Assembly (NCBI RefSeq): GCF_014518315.1
Contig: NZ_JACVEL010000005.1
Span: 62,001 to 126,000 of the forward strand
Source of the DNA: Taishania pollutisoli
GTDB lineage: Bacteria > Bacteroidota > Bacteroidia > Flavobacteriales_D > Crocinitomicaceae
Length of the DNA stretch: 64,000 bases
Direction of reading: 5' to 3'
How positions within the stretch are numbered: the first letter of the stretch is position 1; each line of letters opens with the position of its first letter. Below, piece by piece: positions 1 through 8,812 of this stretch. The notes under the pieces are model-generated. The model did not search any database. It worked only from the letters and a program-made list of their open reading frames with translations, and had not been told where the DNA came from. The translations under genes were made by a program, and so were the position numbers.

Positions 1-452
1 CAGACGTATTTTACATCGGCGGAACAAAAAACGGAGCATTATTGGAGGAAGCCATTGTATTTAACTCTCCCGATTTAGCTCCTGAATTTGATTATGTATT
101 GAAGCAAAAAGGAGCGTTGTTGGCAAAAGGCAGGATATTGGGAATTCAGTTTCTCGAATTGTTTAAAGACAATTTGTACTTCGACCTTGCAAAACACGCC
201 AACAGGATGGCCGGGAAGATTGCAACAGCAATTCAAGAAAACGGTTATTCATTTTTAACTCCTCCTGTAACCAATCAGCTCTTCCCTATCTTGCCTCAAT
301 CGCTCATCAAACAACTCAGCGAAAAGTATGTATTTTACGAATGGAAAGTAATGGATGACCAACATTCAGTCGTCCGGCTGATTACCTCCTGGGCTACGGA
401 TGAACACATGGTCGATGAATTGATCCATGATTTAAACACATGGCATCGGTAG
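1..452 (+). CDS. Low-specificity L-threonine aldolase-like PLP enzyme, C-terminal part
   Basis: The 5' end lies outside the window; the frame is open from base 3. The first visible residues, DVFYIGGTKNG, contain the GGTKNG motif in which lysine (codon 27-29) would form the Schiff base with pyridoxal phosphate in the threonine aldolase/beta-eliminating lyase family. The remaining roughly 140 residues form the C-terminal small domain typical of the family. Members cleave L-threonine or L-allo-threonine to glycine and acetaldehyde in the cytoplasm. A TTG at 42 could be mistaken for a start, but it lies after the catalytic lysine, so this is a truncated view and not a short gene. The family call rests on the lysine motif and general similarity; exact substrate preference cannot be read. 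Confidence 0.85.
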   Translation, partial: DVFYIGGTKNGALLEEAIVFNSPDLAPEFDYVLKQKGALLAKGRILGIQFLELFKDNLYFDLAKHANRMAGKIATAIQENGYSFLTPPVTNQLFPILPQSLIKQLSEKYVFYEWKVMDDQHSVVRLITSWATDEHMVDELIHDLNTWHR

Positions 453-554
453 ATCGGGAAAAGTCGTTGTGAAATTCAGCAAAAAGTGCGTATTCGTCAG
501 ACGGTAAATCTGTTGACTTTCTGTGCCTTCTCTTTTTTATTTCAAAAAATCGTT

Positions 555-562
555 TATTTTTG
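555..562 (+). promoter_or_regulatory. Bacteroidota -7 box (TAttTTTG) upstream of the SDR gene
   Basis: A perfect TAnnTTTG box lies 119 bases before the SDR start, in a 229-bp gap. This is the sigma-A -7 consensus of Bacteroidota. No convincing -33 TTTG is seen at the usual spacing, so the call rests on one box. Confidence 0.5.
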
Positions 563-681
563 GATAGAAATGATGATAGAACCGATCATCTGTAAAAAGT
601 GTACAACAACCCTGAATTTGTATTAACAGATTGGTATCCTTTCAACGGACATTTGCAACATCATCTTAAAAACAGGAAAAA

Positions 682-1500
682 ATGAAAAAAGTAATTGTAA
701 TTACAGGTGCAAGTTCAGGAATGGGAAAAGAAGCTGTAAAACTGCTCATCAATCAAGGACACTCCGTCTATGCATTGGCAAGACGCATGGATGAAATGCA
801 GGACCTTCAACAACTTGGTGGACATCCCATGCAACTGGATATCACACATGAAGAGAACGTCCGGCAAGTCGTGGAGACCATTGTTCAGCGGGAAGGAAAA
901 ATCGACGTATTGATTAACAATGCAGGTTATGGTTCCTACGGTGCTGTTGAAGATGTTTCCATTGAGGAAGCGAAACGCCAGTTTGAAGTGAACCTGTTCG
1001 GGTTGGCCCGGATTACACAAGCGGTGCTTCCCATCATGCGGAAAAACAAATCGGGCCGGATTGTCAACATCTCTTCCATCGGAGGAAAAATTTATACCCC
1101 ATTCGGTGCCTGGTATCATGCGACCAAACACGCATTGGAAGGCTGGTCGGACTGTCTGCGGATTGAAACAAAACCATTTGGAATTGATGTCGTTATTGTA
1201 GAACCGGGTGGTGTGTTGACTCCCTGGGGAACCATCGCAGCTGAAAATCTGAAAAAAACAGCTGAAAACAGTGCTTATCAAACACGTGTCAACAAAACAG
1301 CCGACTACATGATCAAAATGTATACGGAAGACAACAACCTGTCTTCCCCTGTCACAGTTGCTGCTAAGATCGTTAAGGCAAGTACCGTTCGAAAACCACG
1401 AACACGCTACGCGACCGGGTATATGGCAAAACCGATTTTATTTATCCGGCGTTGGGTGAGTGACAGAATGTTTGATTGGATTATCTCACGGTTCGGATAG
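682..1500 (+). CDS. Short-chain dehydrogenase/reductase (classical SDR)
   Basis: A 272-residue NAD(P)-dependent oxidoreductase of the classical SDR family. The Rossmann cofactor motif TGASSGMG is at residues 8-15, NNAG at 79-82, the catalytic serine in the ISS stretch near 131, and YHATK supplies Tyr145 and Lys149. Length fits the 250-280 residue norm. The substrate cannot be inferred; relatives are usually annotated only as oxidoreductase/SDR. The stop is 7 bases before the AraC-type regulator on the same strand, so the two probably form one transcript and the regulator may control the oxidoreductase. The ATG at 682 follows an A-rich leader. Confidence 0.9.
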   Translation: MKKVIVITGASSGMGKEAVKLLINQGHSVYALARRMDEMQDLQQLGGHPMQLDITHEENVRQVVETIVQREGKIDVLINNAGYGSYGAVEDVSIEEAKRQFEVNLFGLARITQAVLPIMRKNKSGRIVNISSIGGKIYTPFGAWYHATKHALEGWSDCLRIETKPFGIDVVIVEPGGVLTPWGTIAAENLKKTAENSAYQTRVNKTADYMIKMYTEDNNLSSPVTVAAKIVKASTVRKPRTRYATGYMAKPILFIRRWVSDRMFDWIISRFG

Positions 1501-1507
1501 GAAGGTC

Positions 1508-2416
1508 ATGAAACCAATTATCAGCCTCCAACGCATCAGTGATATCGGGAAGTTTGATCCCGCCATCCGGATTATGCATCCGCTTGTCGCAATCGTTGAT
1601 TTTAGTAAAATTGATGAGTCCCTGGAAGAAGGTACCCGCATCAGCTGTGATTTCTACACCATCATGTTTAAAAATTACTGTGTCAATACGCTACGGTACG
1701 GCAGGCAAACCTACGATTTCCAGGAAGGAAGCCTGATCTGTATCGCTCCCAAACAAGTGGTGACCATGGACAGTGAAATTGAGAAGAAAGAAAACATGAT
1801 GGGCTGGGGATTGTTTTTTCACCCGGATTTATTGCGCGGAACTTCGTTGGCGAATAAAATGGCTGACTATACCTTCTTTGCCTATGAAACATCGGAGGCG
1901 TTGCATTTATCAGACAAGGAAAAACAAACGCTGCACGATTGCGTTCAAAAAATACAACAGGAATTACACGAAAACATTGATGATTACAGTCAGTCATTGA
2001 TCGTTTCCAATATTGAACTGTTACTGAATTATTGTACCCGTTACTACGGAAGGCAATTCATTACCCGAAAAAACAGTAATTCAGGGACGGTAGCACAGGT
2101 GGAGCAACTGTTAAAGCAGTATTTCAAAACTGACAAAGCGCAACAGGAAGGATTTCCAACGGTAAAATACCTGGCGGACCAAGTCCGTTTATCGGCTAAT
2201 TATCTGAGTGATTTGCTAAAAAAAGAAACGGGAATGAGCGCACAGGATCACATTCACTATCACGTCATTGAAGCAGCCAAAAATTTGTTATTGAATTCAG
2301 ATAAGACTGTAGGAGAACTGTCTTTCATGCTGGGTTTTGAATACCCGCAATATTTCTCCCGTCTGTTCAAATCCAAAACGGGTCTGACACCCCTCGAATA
2401 CCGGAATTTAAATTAA
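1508..2416 (+). CDS. AraC-family transcriptional regulator
   Basis: A 302-residue cytoplasmic regulator. The C-terminal 100 residues hold the two helix-turn-helix units of AraC/XylS proteins: the first around YLADQVRLSANYLSDLLKKE, the second around GELSFMLGFEYPQYFSRLFK, ending in TGLTPLEYR. The N-terminal 190 residues form the ligand/cupin-like arm and include a match to the AraC N-terminal style (EGSLICIAPKQ). I chose ATG 1508 because GGAAGG lies just upstream; a GTG at 1460 in frame would overlap the SDR gene by 41 bases and add residues unlike the family. Probably cotranscribed with the SDR gene and a candidate regulator of it. Confidence 0.9.
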   Translation: MKPIISLQRISDIGKFDPAIRIMHPLVAIVDFSKIDESLEEGTRISCDFYTIMFKNYCVNTLRYGRQTYDFQEGSLICIAPKQVVTMDSEIEKKENMMGWGLFFHPDLLRGTSLANKMADYTFFAYETSEALHLSDKEKQTLHDCVQKIQQELHENIDDYSQSLIVSNIELLLNYCTRYYGRQFITRKNSNSGTVAQVEQLLKQYFKTDKAQQEGFPTVKYLADQVRLSANYLSDLLKKETGMSAQDHIHYHVIEAAKNLLLNSDKTVGELSFMLGFEYPQYFSRLFKSKTGLTPLEYRNLN

Positions 2417-2495
2417 TCGATAAACAGCAATTATGGTTCGAAAACAGCTTTAGCAAATGTGCACCATAAAATCGACAATAATTCAGCCTGTTTTG

Positions 2496-2503
2496 TATTT
2501 TTG
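2496..2503 (+). promoter_or_regulatory. Bacteroidota -7 box (TAttTTTG)
   Basis: Perfect TAnnTTTG box 72 bases before the start of the small secreted protein gene at 2576, after the AraC-type gene has ended. Confidence 0.5.
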
Positions 2504-2575
2504 AAGGGAAAATAGAAATATGTTTGAAATGTATTGAACTTATTCTTCCATGTATGTACTACAAATAAAGCCATC

Positions 2576-3178
2576 ATGAAAAACATCTTTTTAGTACTGC
2601 TTCTTTTTGTCTGCTCATACCAGGTACATGCACAGGACCACCGTTTTCAAAACCGTATCCACACGCAATTTGAACTTCACGTTGATTCGTTGGAGCGTTG
2701 TACAGTGGCGCACAAACAGTATGTCGACACCGTTTATTGGTTACATTTCTCTGTAAAAAACACTTCCGGAGACACCCTTACGTATGTCACCAATTCCTGT
2801 TTTTACTACAATCATTTTACGATGATAATCGGTAGGGTACAATTTGAAGTCAATGAGAATGGGGGCTGTCTGTTTAATGAGCAGCAGCCACATATAGTAG
2901 CTCCCGGAGCATCAGTTCGCATCTCCGAATGGATTACTTCCGCAAAATTGAATCAGCTGGACACCGGAGAATGGGATGGAAAGGTAATCATTCCGCTGAT
3001 ACGGGACACGGAACAAATCTACCGGGTAGACGGAAGATATTTAACGCAACACGGTAACGATGTTGTCGGACAGGAAGAATACCTCATTTTTGAAGGCCGA
3101 ATAAACATCGTCCAAACGTATACTGAAGGATTCAAGGGAAAAAAGAAAGGGAAATCAAAATCCAAAAAGAACGCATGA
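2576..3178 (+). CDS. Secreted protein of unknown function
   Basis: 200 residues. The first 20 (MKNIFLVLLLFVCSYQVHAQ) form a Sec signal peptide with cleavage after HAQ, so the protein should reach the periplasm or beyond. The body is beta-rich, with several aromatic residues and two or three cysteines, and the last 13 residues are very lysine-rich (KKKGKSKSKKNA). No family recognised. ATG 2576 is preferred over an in-frame TTG/ATG further upstream because it places the signal peptide at the N terminus. Its TGA overlaps the ATG of the following GNAT gene, implying translational coupling. Confidence 0.7.
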   Translation: MKNIFLVLLLFVCSYQVHAQDHRFQNRIHTQFELHVDSLERCTVAHKQYVDTVYWLHFSVKNTSGDTLTYVTNSCFYYNHFTMIIGRVQFEVNENGGCLFNEQQPHIVAPGASVRISEWITSAKLNQLDTGEWDGKVIIPLIRDTEQIYRVDGRYLTQHGNDVVGQEEYLIFEGRINIVQTYTEGFKGKKKGKSKSKKNA

Positions 3179-3645
3179 ACATACAACAAACAAAACAACT
3201 GACGGACATTCAATTTCAGCAAATCAATCAACTGTGGAATGACGAATACCCGGTGACCTTGAAAGACCGGTTCGGATTGTTACTGGACGGAGTAGAAAAC
3301 TATACACACTACCTCATCGAAGATGCGCAAAAAAACATCATCGCATGGGCTGTTGATTTTGAAAAAGACAATGAAATCCGGTTTTCGATCATTGTTGACG
3401 CGCAACAGCAGGGAAAAGGATTGGGACAACTCCTGATCAATCGGTTGAAAGAGGCACTTGATGAAGTGTATGGTTGGGTGATTGACCACAACAACGATCT
3501 GAAAGCAAACGGTGAATACTACCAGTCACCACTGTCTTTTTACGAGAAACAAGGTTTTGAAGTTCTCCGGGACATCCGTGTTGATACGGAAATGCTGAAA
3601 GCCGTAAAAATCAAATGGGCAAAACACCCGGTTTCAAACACCTAA
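3175..3645 (+). CDS. GNAT-family N-acetyltransferase
   Basis: 156 residues. Motif A, the acetyl-CoA pyrophosphate loop, is QQQGKGLG in the middle of the protein, preceded by a hydrophobic beta strand (IRFSIIVDA) and followed by helix LINRLKEAL. The C-terminal SFYEKQGFEVL is the usual GNAT strand-helix ending. Transfers acetyl from acetyl-CoA to an unknown amine. The ATG overlaps the stop of the upstream secreted-protein gene (ATGA), and the WG-repeat gene begins inside its 3' end, so the three are likely one operon. Confidence 0.85.
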   Translation: MNIQQTKQLTDIQFQQINQLWNDEYPVTLKDRFGLLLDGVENYTHYLIEDAQKNIIAWAVDFEKDNEIRFSIIVDAQQQGKGLGQLLINRLKEALDEVYGWVIDHNNDLKANGEYYQSPLSFYEKQGFEVLRDIRVDTEMLKAVKIKWAKHPVSNT

Positions 3646-4943
3646 CAGATCCATTTGTGAGCACTACACCTTATAATTTACTTCCGCGGCGCATAAAGCT
3701 ACTGTATCGGATAATCTACAGCGAACTGGTTTCGGATGACCTGACCATTTTCAAAAATAGTTCAGGTAAATGGGGAGTTCTGAAAAAAGAACAAAAATGG
3801 GGATTTACTTCCTGGTATACCTGTATTGTCAAACCACGTTACCATTCAGTCGGGTACAACAAACAACTCGAGATGATAGAAGCTGTAGAAATAGTGAACA
3901 ATGAATGGGACAGTACCACCAATATTTTTTATTACTACAATACTTCCGGCAAGTTGCTTCGTCAATTGGAAAAAGGAACTTCTGCCAACATCGATCAGCA
4001 TGGAAACATCATTCGAAAGAAAAATGGTTTGTACGGTCTGTTTGATACGAATTTTAATGTACTGATTGAACCGCAGTATGAGCAGCTTAGAGCAATTGAC
4101 AATACGTATTTTATTGCCTCTAAAAATCAACTATTTGGTATCATTTCCGTCACGGATCAACCCATCCTGGAATTTGCATACACTGAAATTTTTGACAAAA
4201 CCATCAACAACCGGGTGATCGTCGTAAAAAACTCAGCTTATTTTTCATTTGACATGATCAATCAAACACTGGAATCCTTGCCATTTGATCAGGTGTTACG
4301 TCCCACCAGTAATACATACGGTGCTCCGACTCGTAACAGTTTATCGCTCTTTAAAGCAATTTCCGATTGTACAAAAAAGGAAGACATGGAAGAAGAAGAC
4401 ATGGCAAAATACAGGGGAAAATGGGGAATCATAGAAGCAGACGGTAGTATTAAAATTCCATTGGAATACGACTACATTGACTTTTTACGCAATCCCCGAT
4501 TCTTTAAAGTATGTAAAGGAAATCTGGTTGTCAATGACTGGGAAGATGTGGAAAGTGATTACCGGTTAAACGTCAGTGGTAATGCAAAATGGGGAATCGT
4601 TGACGCTGAAAACAATAGTATCGTACCGATTGAATACGATTGGATCGATGAAGTAGAATCTACTATCTGGGTAGTTTACAAAGGTGGTCAGGTGTACTAC
4701 AATGACGATTACCAGGAAAATTACTGGACGATAAAAGGCGGAAAACTGGGAGTTTACAACGGAAAACAATTGATTACACCTATTGAATATGCTTCCATTG
4801 ACAAAAACTGGTTCCGGGTAAAAGATTATATTTTTGTCCGAAAAGAAGACCACCCGGCAGATTACGATGTCTACACCTTTGACGGGAAAAAAATTGAAGC
4901 AAACAAACCTAATCCACGTGATCATGTGTATTATGGTGGATAA
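3615..4943 (+). CDS. WG-repeat protein
   Basis: 442 residues built largely of WG (KWG) repeats: KWGVL, KWGFTSW, LYGLFDTNFNVLIEPQYEQL, LFGIISVTDQPILEFAYTEI, KWGIIEADGSIKIPLEYDYI, KWGIVDAENNSIVPIEYDWI and KLGVYNGKQLITPIEYASI. Each unit of about 45 residues has the form K-W/L-G-I-hydrophobic ... I-P-I-E-Y. No signal peptide or membrane segment is evident, so it is probably cytoplasmic. WG repeats are thought to be protein-interaction modules; no specific role is known. The ATG at 3615 overlaps the GNAT gene by 31 bases; a GTG at 3657 is an alternative start just after that gene ends. Confidence 0.8.
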   Translation: MGKTPGFKHLTDPFVSTTPYNLLPRRIKLLYRIIYSELVSDDLTIFKNSSGKWGVLKKEQKWGFTSWYTCIVKPRYHSVGYNKQLEMIEAVEIVNNEWDSTTNIFYYYNTSGKLLRQLEKGTSANIDQHGNIIRKKNGLYGLFDTNFNVLIEPQYEQLRAIDNTYFIASKNQLFGIISVTDQPILEFAYTEIFDKTINNRVIVVKNSAYFSFDMINQTLESLPFDQVLRPTSNTYGAPTRNSLSLFKAISDCTKKEDMEEEDMAKYRGKWGIIEADGSIKIPLEYDYIDFLRNPRFFKVCKGNLVVNDWEDVESDYRLNVSGNAKWGIVDAENNSIVPIEYDWIDEVESTIWVVYKGGQVYYNDDYQENYWTIKGGKLGVYNGKQLITPIEYASIDKNWFRVKDYIFVRKEDHPADYDVYTFDGKKIEANKPNPRDHVYYGG

Positions 4944-4982
4944 CAATTAAGTTCAACAGTAATACAAACAGACAAAAAAAGA

Positions 4983-5576
4983 ATGCGACAACTGGTAATG
5001 ATAATGATCTTACTACTTACGGTTACAGGATGCTCTGACCAACCTCAGGTAGACAACAAACAGGAACAGGAATTGATCCAGGCATTGCTGTACCGACATG
5101 AGTTTAAAGTTTCATCAATTGTTGATGAACTTATAAAAACAGGCAGCATCGATCAAAAAATACCAACGGAACGTGTTGCCCGGACTGCTAACTTCTGGAC
5201 GCCCTTGTCGTATGCCGCATTTATTGGAAATGTTGCTGCGGTAAAATTGTTCATCGAAAAAGGAGCAAATATCCATTACACGGATGCTAACGGCCAGACT
5301 CCTTTGATTTTAGCTGCTATCAGTGGGAATATGGAAGTGATTGAAATCCTGTTACAGGCCGGGGCAAACATCAACGCAATGGATATCAATAATCGTACGG
5401 CTCTTGTTCATGCTGCAACTGCAGGAAATCTATTGACGGTCAAATACCTGATAGAAAAGGGATGTGATCCCACCACTCCCCACGCGAAACAAAATGCGCT
5501 CGATTTTGCACTATTTTATCAGCACACAGAAATTGTCGACTACCTCAAAAGCAAAGGATTAACTCCCCATAATTAA
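4983..5576 (+). CDS. Ankyrin-repeat lipoprotein
   Basis: 197 residues. A lipoprotein signal peptide ends in TVTGC (Cys17), so the mature protein should be lipid-anchored in the envelope. From about residue 70 there are four ankyrin repeats: TPLSYAAFIGNVAAVKLFIE, TPLILAAISGNMEVIEILLQ, TALVHAATAGNLLTVKYLIE and a last one around NALDFALFYQHTEIVDYLK. Ankyrin repeats bind other proteins; the partner is not indicated. It starts 39 bases after the WG-repeat gene and may belong to the same transcript. Confidence 0.88.
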   Translation: MRQLVMIMILLLTVTGCSDQPQVDNKQEQELIQALLYRHEFKVSSIVDELIKTGSIDQKIPTERVARTANFWTPLSYAAFIGNVAAVKLFIEKGANIHYTDANGQTPLILAAISGNMEVIEILLQAGANINAMDINNRTALVHAATAGNLLTVKYLIEKGCDPTTPHAKQNALDFALFYQHTEIVDYLKSKGLTPHN

Positions 5577-5629
5577 TCACAACCGGAACCATAACTGGTT
5601 GGAATTAGCCCTAAACCCTGATTGGAATA

Positions 5630-6166
5630 ATGAAATACATACTGGAGACAAATCGATTGCTGTTGAGAGAACTTACTCCGAATGATGCAGAATGGTTTTA
5701 CAGGTTAAATAGTAATCCCAATGTCATAAAGTACACCGGGAATACAGCATTTAAATCAATAACCGAAGCAAAGGACTTTCTTGAAAATTATTCTGATTAT
5801 GCGTTGAATGGTTATGGGAGGTGGGCTGTCCTTCATAAATCAACGGGCAAAAATCTGGGTTGGTGTGGGCTAAAATACGACGCGGTAAATAATGAAACAG
5901 ACATCGGGTTTCGTTTCTTTGAAGAAGAATGGAACAATGGATATGCAACCGAAAGCGCCGTCGCTTGTATAATGTATGGATTTGAAAAATTCGAATTGAC
6001 ACGAATCATCGGAAGGACGATGAAAGAAAATAGCAATTCTGTCAACGTGCTTGAGAAATTGGGAATGATTTACAAAGAAATGTTTGACTTCGACGGGCAG
6101 ACAGGAGTGATTTATGAGCTCACACAACAGGATTTCAAGCAAAAAAGTATAAATCACAAGCCATAA
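5630..6166 (+). CDS. GNAT-family acetyltransferase, RimJ/RimL type
   Basis: 178 residues. It opens with LETNRLLLRELTPNDAEWFYRLNSNP, the hallmark N terminus of the RimJ/RimL-like branch (acetyltransf_3). The middle has the strand DIGFRFFEEEWNNGYATESA, where the acetyl-CoA loop is the divergent WNNGYATE, and the end has NVLEKLGMIYKE. Members acetylate protein N termini, small molecules or antibiotics; the substrate here is unknown. Separated from neighbours by about 50 and 100 bases. Confidence 0.88.
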   Translation: MKYILETNRLLLRELTPNDAEWFYRLNSNPNVIKYTGNTAFKSITEAKDFLENYSDYALNGYGRWAVLHKSTGKNLGWCGLKYDAVNNETDIGFRFFEEEWNNGYATESAVACIMYGFEKFELTRIIGRTMKENSNSVNVLEKLGMIYKEMFDFDGQTGVIYELTQQDFKQKSINHKP

Positions 6167-6212
6167 TCTCTTACAAATACCAGCAGAAAAGTAAAAATCC
6201 GTCCGATTCATT

Positions 6213-6220
6213 TATTTTTG
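6213..6220 (+). promoter_or_regulatory. Bacteroidota -7 box (TAttTTTG)
   Basis: Perfect TAnnTTTG box 53 bases before the YD-repeat protein start at 6274. Confidence 0.5.
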
Positions 6221-6273
6221 CATAGCAGTATGCCTTTTTAAATACGGGATTTGCATACGTTATTAAAGTTGTT

Positions 6274-7239
6274 ATGAAGAAGATAATCACATGTTTCCTG
6301 ATTTGTATTTCTGGCTTTTCACATGCACAAAACATCAGTATACAAACAGCAAAAAAGCAGAGCCTTACCGGACCAGTTAAGTCTGTTTCAGAAAAATCAG
6401 TGATGCTTCCGGAAGAAGGTGAACCGTATGAACTTTTGCGCAATTACACGGAATATAACAAAGAAGGAAATCAGGTGGTGCATAAATCCATCACAAACAT
6501 ATATGAACAGACATTTTCCCTGACTTCAACAACCTATACCGAAACACAGCAATTGCTGGAAGTGAACATGTATGAAGACACTACATTGATTGAAACAAGA
6601 CGTTATGAATACGATGCTGAAAACCGTGTAACAAAAGAATCCATGTACAAAGGGAACGGTTATTTATTTCAAAAATCCGTTTTTTCCTACGATGCTTCCG
6701 GAAACCTGTCCGAAATGCAATTGTGGAGTTCCGATACCTATTTTGTGCTGAAACAACTCTACGAGTACGATCAAAACGGAAACCGACTGAGTTTAAAAAA
6801 TTACACCAATGAGCAGGTGCTCTCCTACGAATACACCTATGAATACGGCGGCAATAACAACAAAACAAAAATGGTGTATCAAAAATTAAAGTCTCCGATT
6901 ATTCAGACAACCAACTATACATACAACAAAAAGAACGAATTGATCAAACTCGAACGTTACGACAACGACAAGTTAGTGCATACCATGGAGTACGTCTACA
7001 ATGAACAAGGAATTGTGACAGAAACAATCAACCGTGGAATTTCCTCACAGTTTAAGACCGTTGCCCGATTTGATGAAAAAGGTTCACCCATTGAAACCCT
7101 CGAATATAAAACTGATGAGTTGACCGTCCGGCAGGTGAATTCGTACGAATACGATTCTCAAGGTAACTGGACAAAACGATCCAATTCATACAACGGAGAA
7201 TCGCCCAGTATAACAGTGCGGGAAATTGTGTATTATTAG
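6274..7239 (+). CDS. Secreted YD/RHS-like repeat protein
   Basis: 321 residues with a signal peptide (MKKIITCFLICISGFSHAQ). From about residue 50 the sequence is a run of tyrosine-aspartate style repeats: YTEYNKEGNQ, YEYDAENRVTKES, FSYDASGNLSEMQ, YEYDQNGNRLSLK, YTYNKKNELIKLE, YVYNEQGIVTET, ARFDEKGSPIETL and YEYDSQGNWTKRS. Such repeats form beta strips, as in the Rhs shell and in small secreted Bacteroidota proteins. There is no toxin tip and no Rhs core terminus, so this is a stand-alone repeat protein, unlike the large Rhs gene at 21.7 kb. Function unknown. Confidence 0.82.
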   Translation: MKKIITCFLICISGFSHAQNISIQTAKKQSLTGPVKSVSEKSVMLPEEGEPYELLRNYTEYNKEGNQVVHKSITNIYEQTFSLTSTTYTETQQLLEVNMYEDTTLIETRRYEYDAENRVTKESMYKGNGYLFQKSVFSYDASGNLSEMQLWSSDTYFVLKQLYEYDQNGNRLSLKNYTNEQVLSYEYTYEYGGNNNKTKMVYQKLKSPIIQTTNYTYNKKNELIKLERYDNDKLVHTMEYVYNEQGIVTETINRGISSQFKTVARFDEKGSPIETLEYKTDELTVRQVNSYEYDSQGNWTKRSNSYNGESPSITVREIVYY

Positions 7240-7284
7240 CAATAAAAGGTTTATGAACACTGTTATTTTCCCAATAGTAGTTCT

Positions 7285-7326
7285 CGCTTCCCCCTCTAAG
7301 AGAGGACTGAAGGGGAGGAATTTTTA
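7285..7326 (+). terminator. Imperfect C/G-rich hairpin followed by T run
   Basis: TTCCCCCT pairs imperfectly with AGGGGAGGAA around a small inner CTCT/AGAG hairpin and is followed by TTTTT. It lies 50 bases after the YD-repeat gene and could terminate it; similar C-rich/G-rich palindromes are also common dispersed repeats in Bacteroidota. Confidence 0.35.
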
Positions 7327-7417
7327 CTCTACCAAATAGAAACAACTACTAAAACAATTTGATAGTTTCTCAATTTTTAGTTAACTTCGTTACCATCCAA
7401 CTAATTGTTAATCCATT

Positions 7418-7612
7418 ATGAAAAAATTTCACCCGTTTTTCAGCATCGGAACCATCGGAATGGTAGTTGCTGCTTGTTTGCACATCTTTTTAGCATGGGG
7501 ACTGTCATTAACAGGTGTCCATATGTCGTTTATGGTGCTTTACACACTGTTTTCAGGATTCCTGATGATGGGGGTTGCACTGACGCTAAAAGCACAGAAA
7601 GAAGCAAACTAA
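7418..7612 (+). CDS. Small two-pass membrane protein
   Basis: 64 residues. Two hydrophobic segments (about 10-32 and 36-55) are connected by a short loop (TGVHMSF), with positively charged ends MKKFHP and KAQKEAN. The ATG has an A-rich leader, and a -7-like TAacTTCG box lies at 7382-7389. No family recognised. An overlapping reading frame starting at 7405 is less plausible because it lacks the clean membrane-protein pattern. Confidence 0.6.
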   Translation: MKKFHPFFSIGTIGMVVAACLHIFLAWGLSLTGVHMSFMVLYTLFSGFLMMGVALTLKAQKEAN

Positions 7613-7656
7613 TCTGATTTACTGTTTGGGCTCCTTCGATTGAAAATATACCTCAA

Positions 7657-8124
7657 TCATCTCAAAAAGTCAGAAATAATGATGTTAAATCTGTTTACTT
7701 CTATACGATACCAGCACCAAATCAATAAATCGATCGGTATCAAGATACATATGAGCAGTAAAATTCGCTGCCACCAAACTCCTTCAATCGGATAGTTAAA
7801 AACGCTTAAATGAGGGAAAAATAATATTCCGCAAATAATACTCAAATGCAGGAAGACAAGCAGTAGGTACCATAGTTCAGAAAATTTTATTTTCACATGT
7901 ACCATTGTGCGATTCTCTGACAGTTGTACAAGTTTTATATGAGCATCTGGTACAATCCGTACATTTTCAAATGGTTTTGCACGACGGGACAGAACAAATT
8001 TATCGTAATTAAACTCACCTGAATAGGCTAGCTCACCGGCAAAAAAGTTATTTTGTTTCATCACATACGTTCCGACAAATGTCTTTTTCAACCGATCGTT
8101 TAGATCAGCAATAGGCTGGTTCAC
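7657..8124 (-). CDS. Membrane protein of unknown function
   Basis: 155 residues. A soluble N-terminal 70 residues is followed by two membrane segments (LWYLLLVFLHLSIICGILFF and a second near ILLLICILIPIDLLIWCWY) and a short tail. No family recognised. The start is a GTG at 8124 with AAGGAAA about 10 bases upstream; no in-frame ATG precedes it before a stop. It is the only minus-strand gene in the first 37 kb and stands alone. Confidence 0.6.
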   Translation of the reverse strand: MNQPIADLNDRLKKTFVGTYVMKQNNFFAGELAYSGEFNYDKFVLSRRAKPFENVRIVPDAHIKLVQLSENRTMVHVKIKFSELWYLLLVFLHLSIICGILFFPHLSVFNYPIEGVWWQRILLLICILIPIDLLIWCWYRIEVNRFNIIISDFLR

Positions 8125-8338
8125 CTCAAATTGTTTCCTTCGTAACGTAAAACATTATCTTGATTTGCTACATGAATTCGTTCAATGCAGAAACTTGATA
8201 AAATTACTATTTTTAATGTCCACAACGAAAAATTATAAAAAAACAGAAAAATTAAGAACCCTTCAAATCAATAGAAAAAGGTAATTATGATACTACTACA
8301 TAGGAGTAGTTCTATGATTAAATCTACCTGATTCTATC

Positions 8339-8346
8339 TATTTTTG
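8339..8346 (+). promoter_or_regulatory. Bacteroidota -7 box (TAttTTTG)
   Basis: Perfect TAnnTTTG box 16 bases before the GNAT start at 8363. A small inverted repeat (ACTACT/AGTAGT, around 8291-8310) lies just upstream and could be an operator or part of a terminator. Confidence 0.55.
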
Positions 8347-8362
8347 TAGCAAAACAGCATAA

Positions 8363-8812
8363 ATGAGCATTCACATCCAACCGTACAAAACTGAATACAG
8401 AGAAGAGCTGCTTTCTGTGTGGGAAAAATCCGTTGTAGCCACCCATCATTTCCTGAAAACGGAAGATTTCCTGGAAATCAAGCAATTTCTCCGGGAGTTT
8501 GATTTTGAAACCATCACCGTTTTCTGCCTGCTGGAAGAAACAAAAGTTGTCGGATTTATCGGTATTGAAAACGCAAAAATCGAAATGTTATTTTTAGATC
8601 CTGCCCACAGCAGACAAGGATGGGGAACGCGGTTAACAGCATTTGCAATTGAACAGTTCGGAGTCAATCGTGTTGATGTAAATGAACAAAATACAGCAGC
8701 AAAACACTTTTATGAAAAGCAAGGGTTCGAAGTCGTTGAACGAACAGAAAAAGATGATCTGGGAAAAGATTATCCTTTGCTGAGAATGCAATTAAAAAAC
8801 AAGAACAAATGA
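8363..8812 (+). CDS. GNAT-family N-acetyltransferase
   Basis: 149 residues. Strand IEMLFLDPAHSRQGWGTRLTAFA carries the acetyl-CoA loop SRQGWG, and AAKHFYEKQGFEVVERT is the typical C-terminal GNAT element. Similar in layout to YjaB/PhnO-like small acetyltransferases; substrate unknown. Its TGA overlaps the ATG of the next GNAT gene (ATGA), so the two acetyltransferases are translationally coupled. Confidence 0.87.
   Translation: MSIHIQPYKTEYREELLSVWEKSVVATHHFLKTEDFLEIKQFLREFDFETITVFCLLEETKVVGFIGIENAKIEMLFLDPAHSRQGWGTRLTAFAIEQFGVNRVDVNEQNTAAKHFYEKQGFEVVERTEKDDLGKDYPLLRMQLKNKNK

Noticed and set aside
1460-1507. Upstream GTG start for the AraC-type regulator
   Set aside because: It would overlap the SDR gene by 41 bases; ATG 1508 has a good ribosome-binding site and family-like N terminus.
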